A stretch of 64,000 bases of DNA. Source: Piper betle (taxonomy: Eukaryota > Streptophyta > Magnoliopsida > Piperales > Piperaceae). The notes under the pieces were generated by a model. That model did no database searches and was not told where the DNA came from. It was given only the letters and a program-made list of their open reading frames with translations. Made by a program: the position numbers and the translations under genes. Positions 25,692 through 36,646 of this stretch are shown one piece after another; positions within the stretch are counted from its first letter, which is position 1, and each line of letters starts with the position of its first letter. The stretch is taken from positions 154,501 through 218,500 of the forward strand of contig JAURVB010013199.1 of NCBI GenBank assembly GCA_033002965.1, given 5' to 3'.

Positions 25692-26480
25692 AAATTGCTC
25701 CTACTGCCAGAATCTACCATCTCTTATATCTGCATACCTGTTTGAGCCCTCGCATATCTCAAAGGCGGTAATGGCGACACTGCCATTGCAGGTACACTAC
25801 CCCTTGTTGTTTGTCCGCTATTGACCCCAACGGGTTTACTACCATGAATATTCACTCCAGTCTGAAGAGGAGCGATCAAGGGGGCTATAGGGATGGTCCC
25901 TTGCTGTGTCGATGGAGGAGGAGGCAGCGATGGGTAGCCCATAGGAGAAGCAGCCTCTCCTCATACTCTGTCATCTCCTAATGGCCTTTTCTCAACTCGG
26001 GCTATGGAGAGGGCTATCTGACAGAACTCTCCCCTAAACTCTTGAACTCTTCTGGGCTCTCTTGTATATGCCTCTGTGTCTCTACCAATTGGGTAATGAT
26101 TGCATCTCTCAGTTTGACGACTACTAGAACTACGGTGGCTAATCAAGGCATGCACGTTGGCTTCTCTTGACGGTGGTTGAGCTCTCGGCCTACTAGATGT
26201 TGTCTCACTAGGCACACAACTAGGACTAGTATGCCTGGGAGGAGAAGGAGATAGATCCCTGGTCTAAGTCTTGCGAATTAGTCTCACTATGGCGACTGAC
26301 ACTCACTAATCAACTCTGTGCACACTGTCAATTAACTACGTGGTGAGAAATTTGAAACAAGTAATTCAAAAAAAATACATGTCGGCTTGACTCGGAGTAG
26401 CTTCACACATATATGACCTGTAATAGCATCTTCTATTTTAATCGATCAAGAGTTAGCTCTAATAGGGGGGCGTAAAAGGG

Positions 26481-27180
26481 GGCGGCCAGGTGGCAAGGAA
26501 TGCGTAGAGGGACCGTGGCTACAGGTGAGGACAAACTATGATGGGCGGGCATGCAAGGGTGGGGGAGGGGGTAGAAGGGGGCGACCAGGGGGAAATGCTG
26601 GGGGGGGAATAAAAAATTAAAAGGAGAGAGAGATAATGATTGACAGCCGCTGGATTAAATCCACCGGCTGTCAATAAATACATTTCGTGTGGGCTAAAAC
26701 ACAGGCATCACATTATAATTAAATCTAGCCGCCATCAATAAATATATTGCGTGTGGGCTAAAATACGGGCGTCACATTATAAAATATCCCTATATATATA
26801 TCTACACATTCACGGAGCAGATAAGCAGATGGCCACACTTGGATAATTCAACTATTTTTAACAGAGAAGCATGATGATTTCGAGCAAAGCGTCACAACTA
26901 TGCTCGATTTTGTCACGATTAATACCCATGTGAGTATGTGATGTTATGCCCAATATTAATTAATGAAATCGAGAAAAAAGAGAAGTCAGGCCAAACTCGG
27001 AACGAGTCGACTCTATTGCGGGATAGTAAAAGCTCCGATTACCGATGGAAGACGAGGCAAAGGCGTGTCGGGACTCGGAACCACGCACTCTCTCGTCCTC
27101 TCTCTCCTATATTTATATAATAACTATAATAATAATAATAACAAATATAATAAATAAATAAAAGATCTGGTGCACGGGAA
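26481..27180. other. intergenic, G-rich tract and imperfect inverted repeat upstream of IDD
   Basis: 26461-26620 is G-rich. 26641-26673 is an imperfect inverted repeat (tgacagccgctggat / atccaccggctgtca). A direct repeat of about 70 bp, marked by gcgtgtgggctaaaa or tcgtgtgggctaaaa, follows to about 26785. A TATA-like run (tatatatatatc) is at 26793 and another (atatttatataataac) at 27110. Either could serve the IDD gene, but no start site can be fixed. Confidence 0.45.
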
Positions 27181-27655
27181 TGAATCTTACTCTGAGCTGA
27201 GATCGGAGGTGAGGATGGTTGGGAGTTTGGGATGAGCAGAGGCGAACTCTCATCGTCCGTCGATATCTTCTTAGTTTCCCTCCCCCCTCAAATTTACGAA
27301 CACCTGGTTTGTGGGTAAGTCAAAAGCTTCACTTCGCTGTATTAGAGAAAGACTGGTAGCTGGAAGTCGTCTCCCTCCTTGCTTCCAGGCTTCGCTTTTA
27401 TTGTTATTTTCGTTTTTTTGTTTTTGTCCTCCGAAATTTGATCTCAGCAGCCAGCAGCCAGCAGCTGGCGATTAGTTTGATGATTTTTGATAGCTTTGAC
27501 ATTGGTGGAAGCTTTTTTCTTATTACTGTTTACGATTACCACCCACACGGTCAGATCTTTTCTTTTTTCTTTTTGATTTTCCTGTTCCTCCTTTATTGTC
27601 TTTAAATTAATTGAGGAAGGAGGAATTGGCGCAGCCGGGAGCGTCATCTTCGCCG

Positions 27656-30051
27656 ATGGGCGTTTCCTCTGCCGCATCGCCAGCTTCTGGGGAGGGGGAA
27701 GCCAGCGTCTCCTCCTCATCGGGGAAACAGGCTTCCCTAGTTGATGCGGCGGCGGCGCCAGGGCGAGTGCCGGCGACAGCAGTGACGACCAAAAAGAAGA
27801 GGAGCTTGCCTGGGAATCCAGGTTTGGTGGTTTACTGGTTGATGGTATGATTGATTTCGGAAGGTAGGCAGGTGAGTGTGTGGTTTTATATGACTTAACA
27901 GATTTGGATGCGGAAGTGATAGCGCTGTCGCCAAAGACGTTGCTGGCGACGAATCGGTTCGTGTGCGAGATCTGCAACAAGGGATTCCAGCGGGATCAGA
28001 ACCTGCAGCTCCACCGGAGGGGGCACAACCTGCCGTGGAAGCTGCGGAAGAGGACGGGGAAGGAGCGGCGGAAGCGTGTGTACGTGTGCCCGGAGCCGAG
28101 CTGCGTGCACCACCTCCCTTCCCGCGCCCTGGGCGACCTCACCGGTATCAAGAAGCACTTTTGCAGGAAGCACGGGGAAAAGAAGTGGAAGTGCGACAAG
28201 TGCTCCAAGAAATACGCCGTCCAATCCGACTGGAAGGCCCATTCCAAGACCTGCGGCAGCCGGGAATACCGATGCGATTGCGGCATCCTCTTCTCCAGGT
28301 CGGCTCTAATAATTTCGCCGGCCCTCTTCATAATTTCGTACATCCTTCCTTCCCTCTTCATAATTTCTTGCATCCTTCCTTCTTCTTCTATTACTCCCTC
28401 CCCATGTAATATAACATATTTGATTTCACCCCAAAGGAATAATTTGATTTCTGATTTCCCCTAAACTACTGCTGGTCTGGGATCTGGGCGCAAAATGCAG
28501 GAGGGACAGTTTCATCAACCACAGGGCTTTTTGCGACGCTTTGGCGGTGGAGAGCACCAAGGCGAAGGCGGCCGCCAATCCTCCTCTTGAAGAAGAAGAT
28601 CCTGATCAGAAGAAGCCTTCCGACGATGGTGCCACAGCGGCGGCTTCGTCTCCCCGGCGTCCACGTCAGCAACGTTGGCACCGATGCTGCTGAATCCAGG
28701 TGAAGCGAATTTGCTCTTCACACTTCTCCCTCCCTCCCTGTTCCTCTATTAATTCGAATTCGGTGGGGTTCCTACTTTATTTAGTTTGTTGACGAGCGAG
28801 CGAGCATATATAAAACCACCCTTATTCATGCGTATGCTCAGGCGTCCATATCAAAACATCTCTTCTTTGTCGATTTGGGTATCTTGTCCTGGATTGATTG
28901 TGTTGGCTAGCTATAAAAAGGAATTCCTCTTTTTTTATGGAAAACAAAAAGGCCCCAACCATACCAATTCCTTCCTGCTCTCGTTCATTTAAAATTCTTC
29001 CATAGATCGAAAACTTTCTTTCTCTATTTTTTTTTAAATTATATGTCTACATATATATATATCTGAATGGTCTTTTCGTCGACCTGTTACTCCTGCCATT
29101 CAAGTAGGAAAATTTCCAAACGCAGAGAGCTAGCGACGAAGACGACATGCCACCCCACTACTACTTTTTTATAACCGCGAACCGTATTGTATGCAGTATG
29201 CTTCAAATCAAATGACATATTATTGTAGGGGTAGCTTTATCCGCATCTCTTTTTAACGTTCTACATATGTAGTACTTAGTAATTCCTTGATTCGCAGAGC
29301 CAAAAGAAGATGATCGGATTAATCCGTCGCCGAGGGTGGGCGATTTTGAGAAATCAGTGGCGACCACCACCGGCTCTTGCAGCAGTCGGATCAGTAGCAG
29401 CATACTATCCAGCCTCCTCGTCTCCACCGCCTGCAGCTTGGAGCCTCCGTCGACGTCTGCATTATCCGACCTACTTGGTGCCATGAGCGGAACGGAGCGG
29501 GTCTTGTCGGCAGCAACGCCGCCGGAGCCCACGTCGCTTCCCCTCTCCTCCAACGCAAGTTATGTGCTGCACAACTTCTTCTCCCAGATTTCGCAAGACC
29601 GAAGGCCGTACCCGCCGCCTCCCCGGCTCACTTGTCGGCCACTGCCCTCCTGCAGAAGGCGGCGCAAATGGGCGCCGCCGCCTCCAGCAGCAGCTCCTTC
29701 CTCAGGAGCTTGGGCGTTTCTACCTCTTCTTCAGCCGACATGGAGTCCCCCTTGTCCACCTCGCAATCGAATTTTGTGCCTACGCCTGTCGGGCTCGGCC
29801 TGGGACTACAGTATGACGGTAGTTTTGGCATGCCAGAGTTGATGGTCACGGAGCTGCCGCTGTTGAGCTCGAAGCCAACCACGTTGGACCTACTTGGGCT
29901 GGGGCTGGGGCTGGGGTTGGGGTTGGGGATGGGGGCTGACCCTGGGTCCGCCGGTGGCCTTTCTGCTCTGATCACGTCCATTGGCGGGGCGGGGCAGTTT
30001 GGTGGTGGACACTCGACGGCGAAGCCCCCATGGGATGGTGCAGATAGATAA
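27656..30051 (+). CDS. IDD: INDETERMINATE DOMAIN (IDD) C2H2 zinc-finger transcription factor, frame broken in last exon
   Basis: Plant-specific nuclear transcription factor. Exons: 27656-27821, 27902-28298, 28501-28699 (or 28628) and 29298-30051, all with GT-AG borders. Residues 45-50 are a basic stretch (TKKKRS). The ID domain follows: finger 1 [17 protein letters not shown] at 77-97, finger 2 at 118-146, a C2HC finger [17 protein letters not shown] at 153-173, and a second C2HC finger from 180. The last exon carries the family motifs [14 protein letters not shown] (29632) and TLDLLG, a form of TRDFLG. I chose the ATG at 27656 because it is the first in frame. The strong donor after 28699 follows an in-frame TGA at 28691. 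The weaker donor at 28629 (GATG/GTGCCA) avoids it. Even so, exon 4 shifts frame near 29615-29625 (ctccccgg) before LSATALLQ. It is either an assembly error in a C run or a damaged gene. Which IDD subgroup cannot be told. Confidence 0.88.
28700..29297 (+). other. IDD intron 3
   Basis: The 598-bp intron between the third and fourth IDD exons has donor gtgaagcg and acceptor attcgcag. It is AT-rich with a (TA) run at about 29050-29061 and no insertion that I recognise. Confidence 0.7.
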
Positions 30052-30177
30052 GTAACTTAAGAAGTAGCGTTCCCGCCCGCTCCCCTCGCCGCGGCAATTA
30101 GCTTGCTCTCATTCTTCTTGTAACAGCGACAGCTCTCTCCCAACTGAATGAAAGAACTTGTAATATATAAACTCTTT

Positions 30178-31150
30178 TATATATATATATATATATAGGA
30201 TTTAAGTTTCCTGTACTCCCCAGCCGTTGGATTTTATCCAACGGCTGGGACAACATAAAGGATTGAAGGGGGGGTGTCCCGGCGCCGCCACTGCGCTGCT
30301 CCGACGGTTGCCCCCGCCGCGCCGCTCCGACGGTCGCCCCCGCCCTCCCACAGCTACGGTCGCCCTCGCCCTTGACCTTCCCTGCCGGTCGCCCCTGCCC
30401 TCCGGCAGCCGCGGTCGCCTCCGCCCCCGCCCCCTGCCTCGGCCCCGCTCGCAGCCGCCGCCCCATCCCCCTGCCCCGCCCCTGCCCCCACTCGTAGCCG
30501 TCGCCCACCCTCGCGATCCCCTACCCGCCCCGCCGAGGCCGTCCCCTGCCCGCCCCGCTCGAAGCCGCGGCCACCCCCCCCCCGTCGCGTTCCCCACCAC
30601 CTCCCTGCCCCCGCTCGCACCTGCCACCCCACCCTCGCGATCCCCTCAATCCCACCCACCCCCCAGCGGGCTGCCGGCGGCGAGGTCGCCGGCGGTGGCG
30701 AGGCAAAACAGAGGGGGGTGGTGGCGAACAGGGGAGGGCAGTAACGTAATAAAAATTTTACTCGGTCACGGCTCGAGTCAAGTTTTATTACGAAATAAAT
30801 TTTAAAATATAAAATAATTTCATAATAAAAATTTGACTCTTAATTCGAGTTAATATTACGAAATAAATATAAAAAAATAAAATAATTTTGAAATAAAAAC
30901 TTGGCTCGGTTAAATTTAAAAAAATAAAATAACTTTGTAAGAATAATTTGACTCGGTCTCGACTCGAATTAATATTACCAAATAGATCCCAAAAAATATA
31001 AAAAATACAAGAAAACACCATAAAATAAAAAAATTAAATTCTAATGGATTATTTTATTTTATGGTATTTTACTTTATTTTTTTCATATTTTTTGAAATTT
31101 ATTCGTAATATTGACTCGAGTCAAGACGAGTCAAGTTTTTATTACAAAAT
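30178..31150. mobile_element. (TA)n-anchored element E1: inverted repeat, GC-rich arm, module M
   Basis: A (TA)n run (30178-30197) starts about 125 bp after the IDD stop. It is followed by the inverted repeat cagccgttggat/atccaacggctg (30221-30247), a C-rich arm (30275-30660), a g-rich closing stretch 'ggggagggcag', and module M (from 30739: cgtaataaaaattttactcg then gctcgagtcaag). Further copies of the module alternate with AT-rich spacers up to 31140. Apparent Pro/Arg-rich reading frames of 100-190 codons on both strands are low-complexity artefacts. A matching right end is not clear, so the element is probably truncated or nested. Confidence 0.6.
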
Positions 31151-31351
31151 TGCTAGGTGACAGCATTAGTGAGGTGGGTGAGAAAAAAGGGTTGATGGAG
31201 AAAAATAAAACAACAGCAATGATATATTTTTGTTGTCCTACCCTGTTGCCAAGGTCTCCAAGTTTGTGGATTGCGGGTATGCTGTTTGATATATTTTTGT
31301 TTATTTACATAATTACAACATCACAAATTTTTATTAAATATTCACTGAGTA
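31151..31351. other. unannotated stretch after E1
   Basis: Short AT-rich sequence with no recognisable content between the last module M copy and the tRNA-like sequence. Confidence 0.4.
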
Positions 31352-31424
31352 GGATCTTGATGGATTCGAACCACCATCCCTCGAGAATTTCTTGAGTGCT
31401 CTGCCAATTTTGAGCTAAAGATCC
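31352..31424 (-). tRNA. tRNA-like sequence, 73 nt, probably a pseudo-tRNA
   Basis: On the minus strand a cloverleaf can be drawn: acceptor GGATCTT pairs with AAGATCC over all seven positions, TA joins to a D arm GCTC/GAGC, and a T arm GGTGG-TTCGAAT-CCATC closes with one G-U pair. The A box (tagctcaaaattgg) and B box (ggttcgaatcc) are close to consensus. The anticodon arm is weaker: CTCAA/TCGAG has a mismatch and the loop GAAATTC lacks the invariant U33, so no isotype can be assigned. It may be a decayed nuclear or organelle-derived tRNA. A tRNA scan would decide. Confidence 0.45.
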
Positions 31425-31779
31425 ACAATAGTTAAAGTCATTGAAAAATATAAGCTGGCGATACCAATCATTAGTTGAAGACAACTTAACTGCAACATAG
31501 ACTTCTTTTATCAACTGCTTGAAGGTCTCTCAGTTCCATCTGTAATTTATGCGAGCACAAGAGCGAGTTCTGATTTAGTACACTACAATCTTACGACAAC
31601 AAAAGCAGATATAGATAAAAGATTAGGCCTAACTACAAACAATATTGTATCTTCTTCAGCAGTACAGCTAGGAGGAAAACCAACAATTATGATCAACAAA
31701 TAGATCCAATGGGGGTTCCTTTGCAGACTGATTCATTTGGTCACCTTGCAGCTCTTTCCTTGGTCCTATTGCAGCTGAT

Positions 31780-32258
31780 TCATTTGGTCACCTTCCAGCT
31801 CTTCAGAAAGGAGAAACAGATCCCATGGGGGTCCTCACTAGCTAAGCAACCTTGCCAAGAGACGCCAATACCTGCTTGTAGCACCTCTGCCTGTAGCATG
31901 TCTTCCTCTGAATTAAGGCAAACAACAGCAAAACTGTGAGATTTAGTGCTCCTCAACAACTTTCCATTCTGTATTGAAGTAAGACTTCTAAGAAGCGGAT
32001 TGTCCATCATATTTCCCATTAATCTCTGGCCTGATATTCGTGAGACATTGCCTGTAAAAGCGCATTCAGACATTTCACAAGTGATCCTTCAAAACAGAAA
32101 AGGCTTTGTCCAACCTTTATTACACATATTTCAAAACTTAGGCAAACAATAGTAGTTCTAGATATCTATAAGTTATTATACCTGAATGTGTTCATCTGAA
32201 CTGAATTTTTGCAACAAGAAAGCTCTCATGTTCGTTGTTCCAGGGGGATTGCCAATCC
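31780..32258 (-). pseudogene. two exon-like fragments of an unrecognised gene
   Basis: Minus 32258-32182 is exon-like: acceptor tttgtag, then an open stretch with IGNPPGTTNMRAFLLQKF, then donor CAG/GTATAA. Minus 32051 to about 31780 is open for about 90 codons (NVSRISGQRLMGNMMDNP ... SLTSIQNGKLLRSTKSH) after a ttttacag acceptor. Joining them in the obvious way breaks the frame, so it looks like a non-functional copy or captured gene fragment. I do not recognise the family. Wording like a real protein and the splice borders make chance unlikely. Confidence 0.4.
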
Positions 32259-33394
32259 CTACAAAATTAGAAACAAAAAATTTTTAAAAAAAGAAAAGAA
32301 GAAAAATTCAATACTCCTGGCATTTAGAATACACAGAACATCACACCATATAAGATAAAGAACAGAACTAACTGATAGATTGTCGAGGGAAGTTCCGACA
32401 ATTACAGAGCAAGCGGTGCAACCTTCAAGTAATTAGAAAAAAAACGAGTAAGTCATCTAAAGGTCAAGCCATGCATATTTTCATAAGACAAAAGGCAAAA
32501 AAGATCATGTCAAGCATCTTAAAGGTAATTTGTAGATGTTTGAAATAAATAAAAAATATGTGCTCCAAAGACAACAAATGAACTTAAACCAAGAAGCAGC
32601 AAAATTAGAGTTTTTTGGATTTTTTTCAAAAGTCGATTTCAGGCCTCACGCCTGAAGTTGATTTTGCTGAAAAACAAAAATTAAAGAGTCACCACAAATG
32701 TGAGCAATTTATCCAATCAACAAGTAAGCTTAAACTGCATTCATTTGTGGGAGACACTAAAAGATATGAACCCTTCACCCTGGTAAGAACAAAGCAGATA
32801 AAAATAATATGCGCTAAGGAGATGATTAACCAAAATTAATTCAAGGAGAAGACTGTCATGAAGAAACATCGTAAAGTTAAAAAGTAAGGAAGAAAAAAAC
32901 AACTGCCTCTCCATTGAAATTCATGTATGCCTAAGGCTTTGCCAACAAAATTGGCACTTCACCAATGGAACCTGAACGGATCATGCACAATAAGTAAGCA
33001 TTATCAGAAAAATGGTAGCATAAATGCTACCATTTTTGACAAGATACCTGGTTTTTGACAACACCAAAACTGAGAGTCAGTAAGACAAGATACCTATGCC
33101 AATCAGAATTGATCAACTCGCTGCCCCAGAATCTACTTGCTACAATAAATCTAAACCACTAACTTGTTTCAATGGAAATAACACGCAAAAGGGGGTGGGG
33201 GGACTACCAGGAGAGACAGTCCACAACCTCTACCAGTTGAAACGGTGAAGCAGAATCTTGGAGTCCTCCGTAACCATGGTCAGCAAATCCTTCTCCGGAT
33301 TTCATTCTGCGATCTTCACCTGCACAGATCAATTAACAACAGATTATCTTCACCTGGATTTCGAAAGTCGTACGTGGGCGGCAATTTTTTAGAC
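32259..33394. other. AT-rich stretch with possible intron remnants
   Basis: Mostly AT-rich sequence between the unrecognised exon-like fragment and the ERF fragment. On the minus strand 33255-33385 has splice-like signals (a ctgtgcag acceptor) but no recognisable coding continuation of the ERF fragment, in particular no AP2/ERF DNA-binding domain. A short G run lies at 33190-33203. Confidence 0.4.
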
Positions 33395-33737
33395 GAGGAC
33401 GGGAAGAAGACGGTGTCCCGGCATGGTGAGGAAGCGGGGCGGCCGGCCATGGCTCCGGCTCAAAACCTGGACGCGGGCTGAGGCTGCGGGGCGGCGAAGG
33501 GGATGGAGAGTGCTCCTCGTCGTCGAACTAGTAGAGGAACTCTTAGAAATCTGCCTCGAAGTCGATGTCCTCCTCTTCGCCCACATCGACGAGGTATGAG
33601 CCAACGCAGGGAGGTGTCTCGTGGAGGCCTGGGCGGAGGTCGTCGGCAGTGAGGCGGCGGCGGCAGGTAGGACCGGCAGGGATGAAGTCGAAGATGACGT
33701 CGCAGGGGGCTTCCGTCGACTTCGCTTCGAAATGCAA
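33395..33737 (-). pseudogene. N-terminal fragment of a group VII ERF (RAP2.12-like) transcription factor
   Basis: Group VII ERFs are oxygen-sensing plant transcription factors. Minus-strand residues read CDVIFDFIPAGPTCRRRLTA near the start and then DIDFEADF, followed after a stop by EFLY-type residues. That is the order found in the N-terminal part of this family (FIPA, basic RRLTA, then an acidic DFEADFxxF patch). The start MHFEAK is unlike the family's Met-Cys N-terminus, which carries the oxygen-dependent degron. In-frame stops follow, and the AP2 domain is absent. It is a captured or duplicated fragment. It ends about 25 bp before the sequence of a (TA)n-anchored terminus (33760-33855). 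Confidence 0.6.
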
Positions 33738-33759
33738 ACCTTAAGTTTTTTCTAACCGT

Positions 33760-33855
33760 AGGATGTGTTTTGAACGATCGGATTAAAATTCAAGCACAGC
33801 TAAGTTAGCTGTGCTCGAGCACAGCAAACCCAACCTCATATATATATATATATAT
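33760..33855. repeat. (TA)n-anchored terminus with perfect hairpin
   Basis: A perfect 11-bp hairpin, agcacagctaa/ttagctgtgct (33793-33815), is followed by a (TA)n run at 33839-33855. This is the layout of the ends of E2 and E3. It may be the right end of an element that carries the ERF fragment. The left partner is uncertain (E1 at 30178 is one candidate). Confidence 0.5.
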
Positions 33856-35529
33856 CATCAAGCAATAGAAATGATCCGTGTATGTATAGCCCTTTTTTAT
33901 CCTAGATATATAGCTCGGCCTGATTTTTCTGCTGCTCAGCGTTGTTTTGTTGTTTTATTCTTTAAAAGATGCAACCAATATTAGGTGGCCCTAGGACCAC
34001 AAGGGAACATCGAAATGGAGAGTTGGTGTGGTAGGACTAAACTAACCGTCACTTGTCCAAAGTCCAAATAGAAACAAGGAAAAATATCTGAAATAATTAA
34101 ATTTTAAATTATTCTTTTAAAAATAATAATTTTTTTAAAATTATATTAGATATTTACATTTTAAAAAAATTATATCAATTGTAATCAAATCTAATTATTT
34201 TTTTATTTCATAATAAAAATATCTACAAAATTTTATTTTTATTACGATAAAAATAAATAATGAATAAAAGTTATAATATTTATTAACTTTCTATATTACA
34301 ATAAAAAAATGACCAATAAATAGTGAATAGAGTCTAAAATTATGTTATTGCTAAGGTAAAAAATTAAAAGTAAAATTTTAATTTTTTATTTTGACTTTTC
34401 AACCATTAAAATGCAAATAAGAAAAAGAAAAAAATATAAATTTTGGCTGTTTGAAATTTAAATTTAAAATTGTCTTATTATAAGTCAAAACTTTTATTTT
34501 ATCTAATATATTTTTAATTTTGAATAAAATATTTTAAAAAAATTTAATATTATTCATCTTATAAAATATAAGAAAACATGTTTAAGAAAATTCGAAGTTA
34601 AATTATGGAAATTTATGTCAATAAAATAAAAATTATGAGTTAAATATAATTAAAATATATAAATTGGTTATATGCAAAATGAAAATTGAAGATCTGGACG
34701 GAGCAATATAGTCATTTTCAGTTTTAAAAATGAAGTAGGACAAGTTGTAAAAGGGGAGGGCCAGTGTGACAAATAAAGGTAGCGCACGAAAATGGTTGGA
34801 GGAGGAGAAAACCAACCTCCCTCATTACAGGCGAAGGTCTTACTAGAGCCACCACTTCTTCTGCTTGCGAAGCGAATTTCTATCCTTTGATTCCATCTTC
34901 AAACTGGTTCGCTCCTCTACGTTTCACTCCATTCAAGTCCATTCTCTCCTCTTCTGTTTTTTTCTTTTTTCTGTCAAATTATAATTGTATTACCTCTTTT
35001 ACTTTTGCAGGATACATGATAGTTTGGAGTTGATAACTTATATTGTGGTTACGTCGCCATTCAAGTGTAAAGCGCGGGAGTAATATTTTTGGAGAGCCAC
35101 ATCTAGCTCTGTCTCGGAGTTATGCCGGTGTCGATCATCCTGGAAATTGATGATAGAGACGCACGGCATCTCTACCTGTATCGCTCCCGAGAAGAGTTAA
35201 ATTTTTTCTTTTTTGGAAGATTTGATTGTAAATAAAATTATCAGCCTCCTACCACGTTTTTGGAGAATTTCTTTTTCATAATGTTTCGGGTGTTATTTGG
35301 TGGATGATGAGGGGTGTGCTTACCAGTGTAAGTACCTTCTTTGTTGGATGATGGGGAATTTTTCATACGTTAGGTTATTGGTTTGTTTGTGAGTACCTTC
35401 TTTAAGACTGCTTGAACAGCGGATGTCTTTAGAGTTAGTGACACGCATTTTTCCTAGGCATTTCGGGTTCCTTTTTCCCGGAGATCGCCTGTGTCGTGGC
35501 CGCCTGATTGATCCGTTACTTATTACCAG
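33856..35529. other. AT-rich intergenic sequence, possible leader exons of the PP2C pseudogene
   Basis: 33960-34860 is very AT-rich with nothing recognised. 34860-35320 looks transcribed: a CT-rich leader, a possible intron (about 34925-35010 ending acttttgcag) and a short frame starting atgccggtgtcgatcatcc. It could be the 5' untranslated region of the PP2C pseudogene further downstream, but there is no proof. Confidence 0.35.
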
Positions 35530-36646
35530 TGTAAGTGATTTGTAAACCAAGGGAACTTGTACAGAAGGCTGATACTATACATCAGAGTTAATAAATGAAA
35601 GGCAAAGTTTCTCACTTTCTCCAAACCACCCTTCTCTCTCGCTCCCTCCCTCCCTTCCGCTCTATCCTCCTCTTCTTTCCTATCTATCCCACCACAGTCT
35701 CCGTTCCTCAATGTCTTCCCAAATTCTCTATCCCAAAGCATGTCCGTATCAAATGATATCAGAGCTCAACGATCCTACCGAAATTAAATCAGGTTCTTCT
35801 CTTCCCCAATCCGTTTCCTTTTCTTCTTCATCTATATTCTTCTCCTCTACTTCTTTTCCTCCTCAATTCTTCCCCAATCATTTCTTCTAATTTGTCCTCA
35901 TCATTCCTATCCTATTTTCTTCCCAACCCTTCTCTCATACTCTTCCTTTCTAACCTCCTTCTCTTCGTAGACCTTCCTCCCAATTTCAGCATTCCTCTTC
36001 CCGTAATATAGCTCTTTCACATCCTTAAACTACTTCCTATTTAACAGTTTTTATCGCTCAATCTCCCTCTTTCAATTTGCCCTCACCAAATTTCGAATTT
36101 TTCAAAAAAAGAACAAAATTGGCCTCAGTTCTTCAAACTGGATCAAAGTTAGATCATGAGCGTTTCACGGTATTTGCATACTACATAGCAGTTTTGCACA
36201 TGTACTACCATAGTTATATTGAAGTGTTTATTTTTAAGTGTATTTAGCAAGACCTTTCTTGGGAACATGGAAATTTTAAAGGGGAAGGGGGTAATCCGAT
36301 TGTAAAGTGAGCTGGATTAAGAAGTTGGCTCAATTTTGAAACGAAACATGGCTCCACGTATACAAACGAAAAAAAATAGTTTAATCAAAGTCAATAAAAT
36401 GAATCACTTCGTTTTCAATTGGGTCGTTCTCTCTCGATTTTTAATTTAATAAAGCAAACTTGTATAAAAAGCGGTTGTTATATGTCAAAGGTAATAAATG
36501 AAAGGAAAGTTCTGCAACCCTCTCTCTCCCCTGTTCATCCTCCTTTTTCCTATCTTCTCTTCTAATTCTTCTCCATGTTTATCCTACAACAATCTTTATT
36601 CTTCAATTTCTTTCCAAATTGTCCATACCAAAACAAGTCCGTTTCA
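35530..36646 (+). mobile_element. short LTR retrotransposon, TRIM-sized, non-coding
   Basis: The 5' LTR (about 35530-35751, tgtaagtg...ccgtatca) is followed at 35752 by aatgatatcagagctc, a primer-binding site of initiator-Met type. A polypurine tract ttaaaggggaaggggg (36276-36291) precedes the 3' LTR (about 36292-36646, ending agtccgtttca). The LTRs share aataaatgaaaggaaagtt-type sequence and CT-rich ends but differ by an indel of about 100 bp. The interior has no coding frame. I find no target duplication. Confidence 0.7.

Larger units (their letters stand above)
23995..26480 (-). mobile_element. Ty3/gypsy relic F with gag and protease, pol lost
   Basis: Minus-strand order from 26.48 kb downwards: a primer-site-like sequence ctattagagct near 26450, the leader atcgattaaaatagaagatg shared with interior A, a Pro/Ser-rich Gag start (25724-26215), the Gag core (25158-25691), a damaged zinc knuckle (about 24940-24990), a Gln-type low-complexity stretch (24630-24700) and a retropepsin-like segment (24354-24614). 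Reverse transcriptase, RNase H and integrase are missing: homology stops near 24.0 kb. No LTR of the A/B type lies at either edge. Confidence 0.85.

Noticed and set aside
29556..29588. Tiny intron that would restore the IDD frame
   Set aside because: A GT...AG pair of about 29 nt would restore the frame, but this is far below the size of plant introns, so a frameshift or sequence error is more likely.
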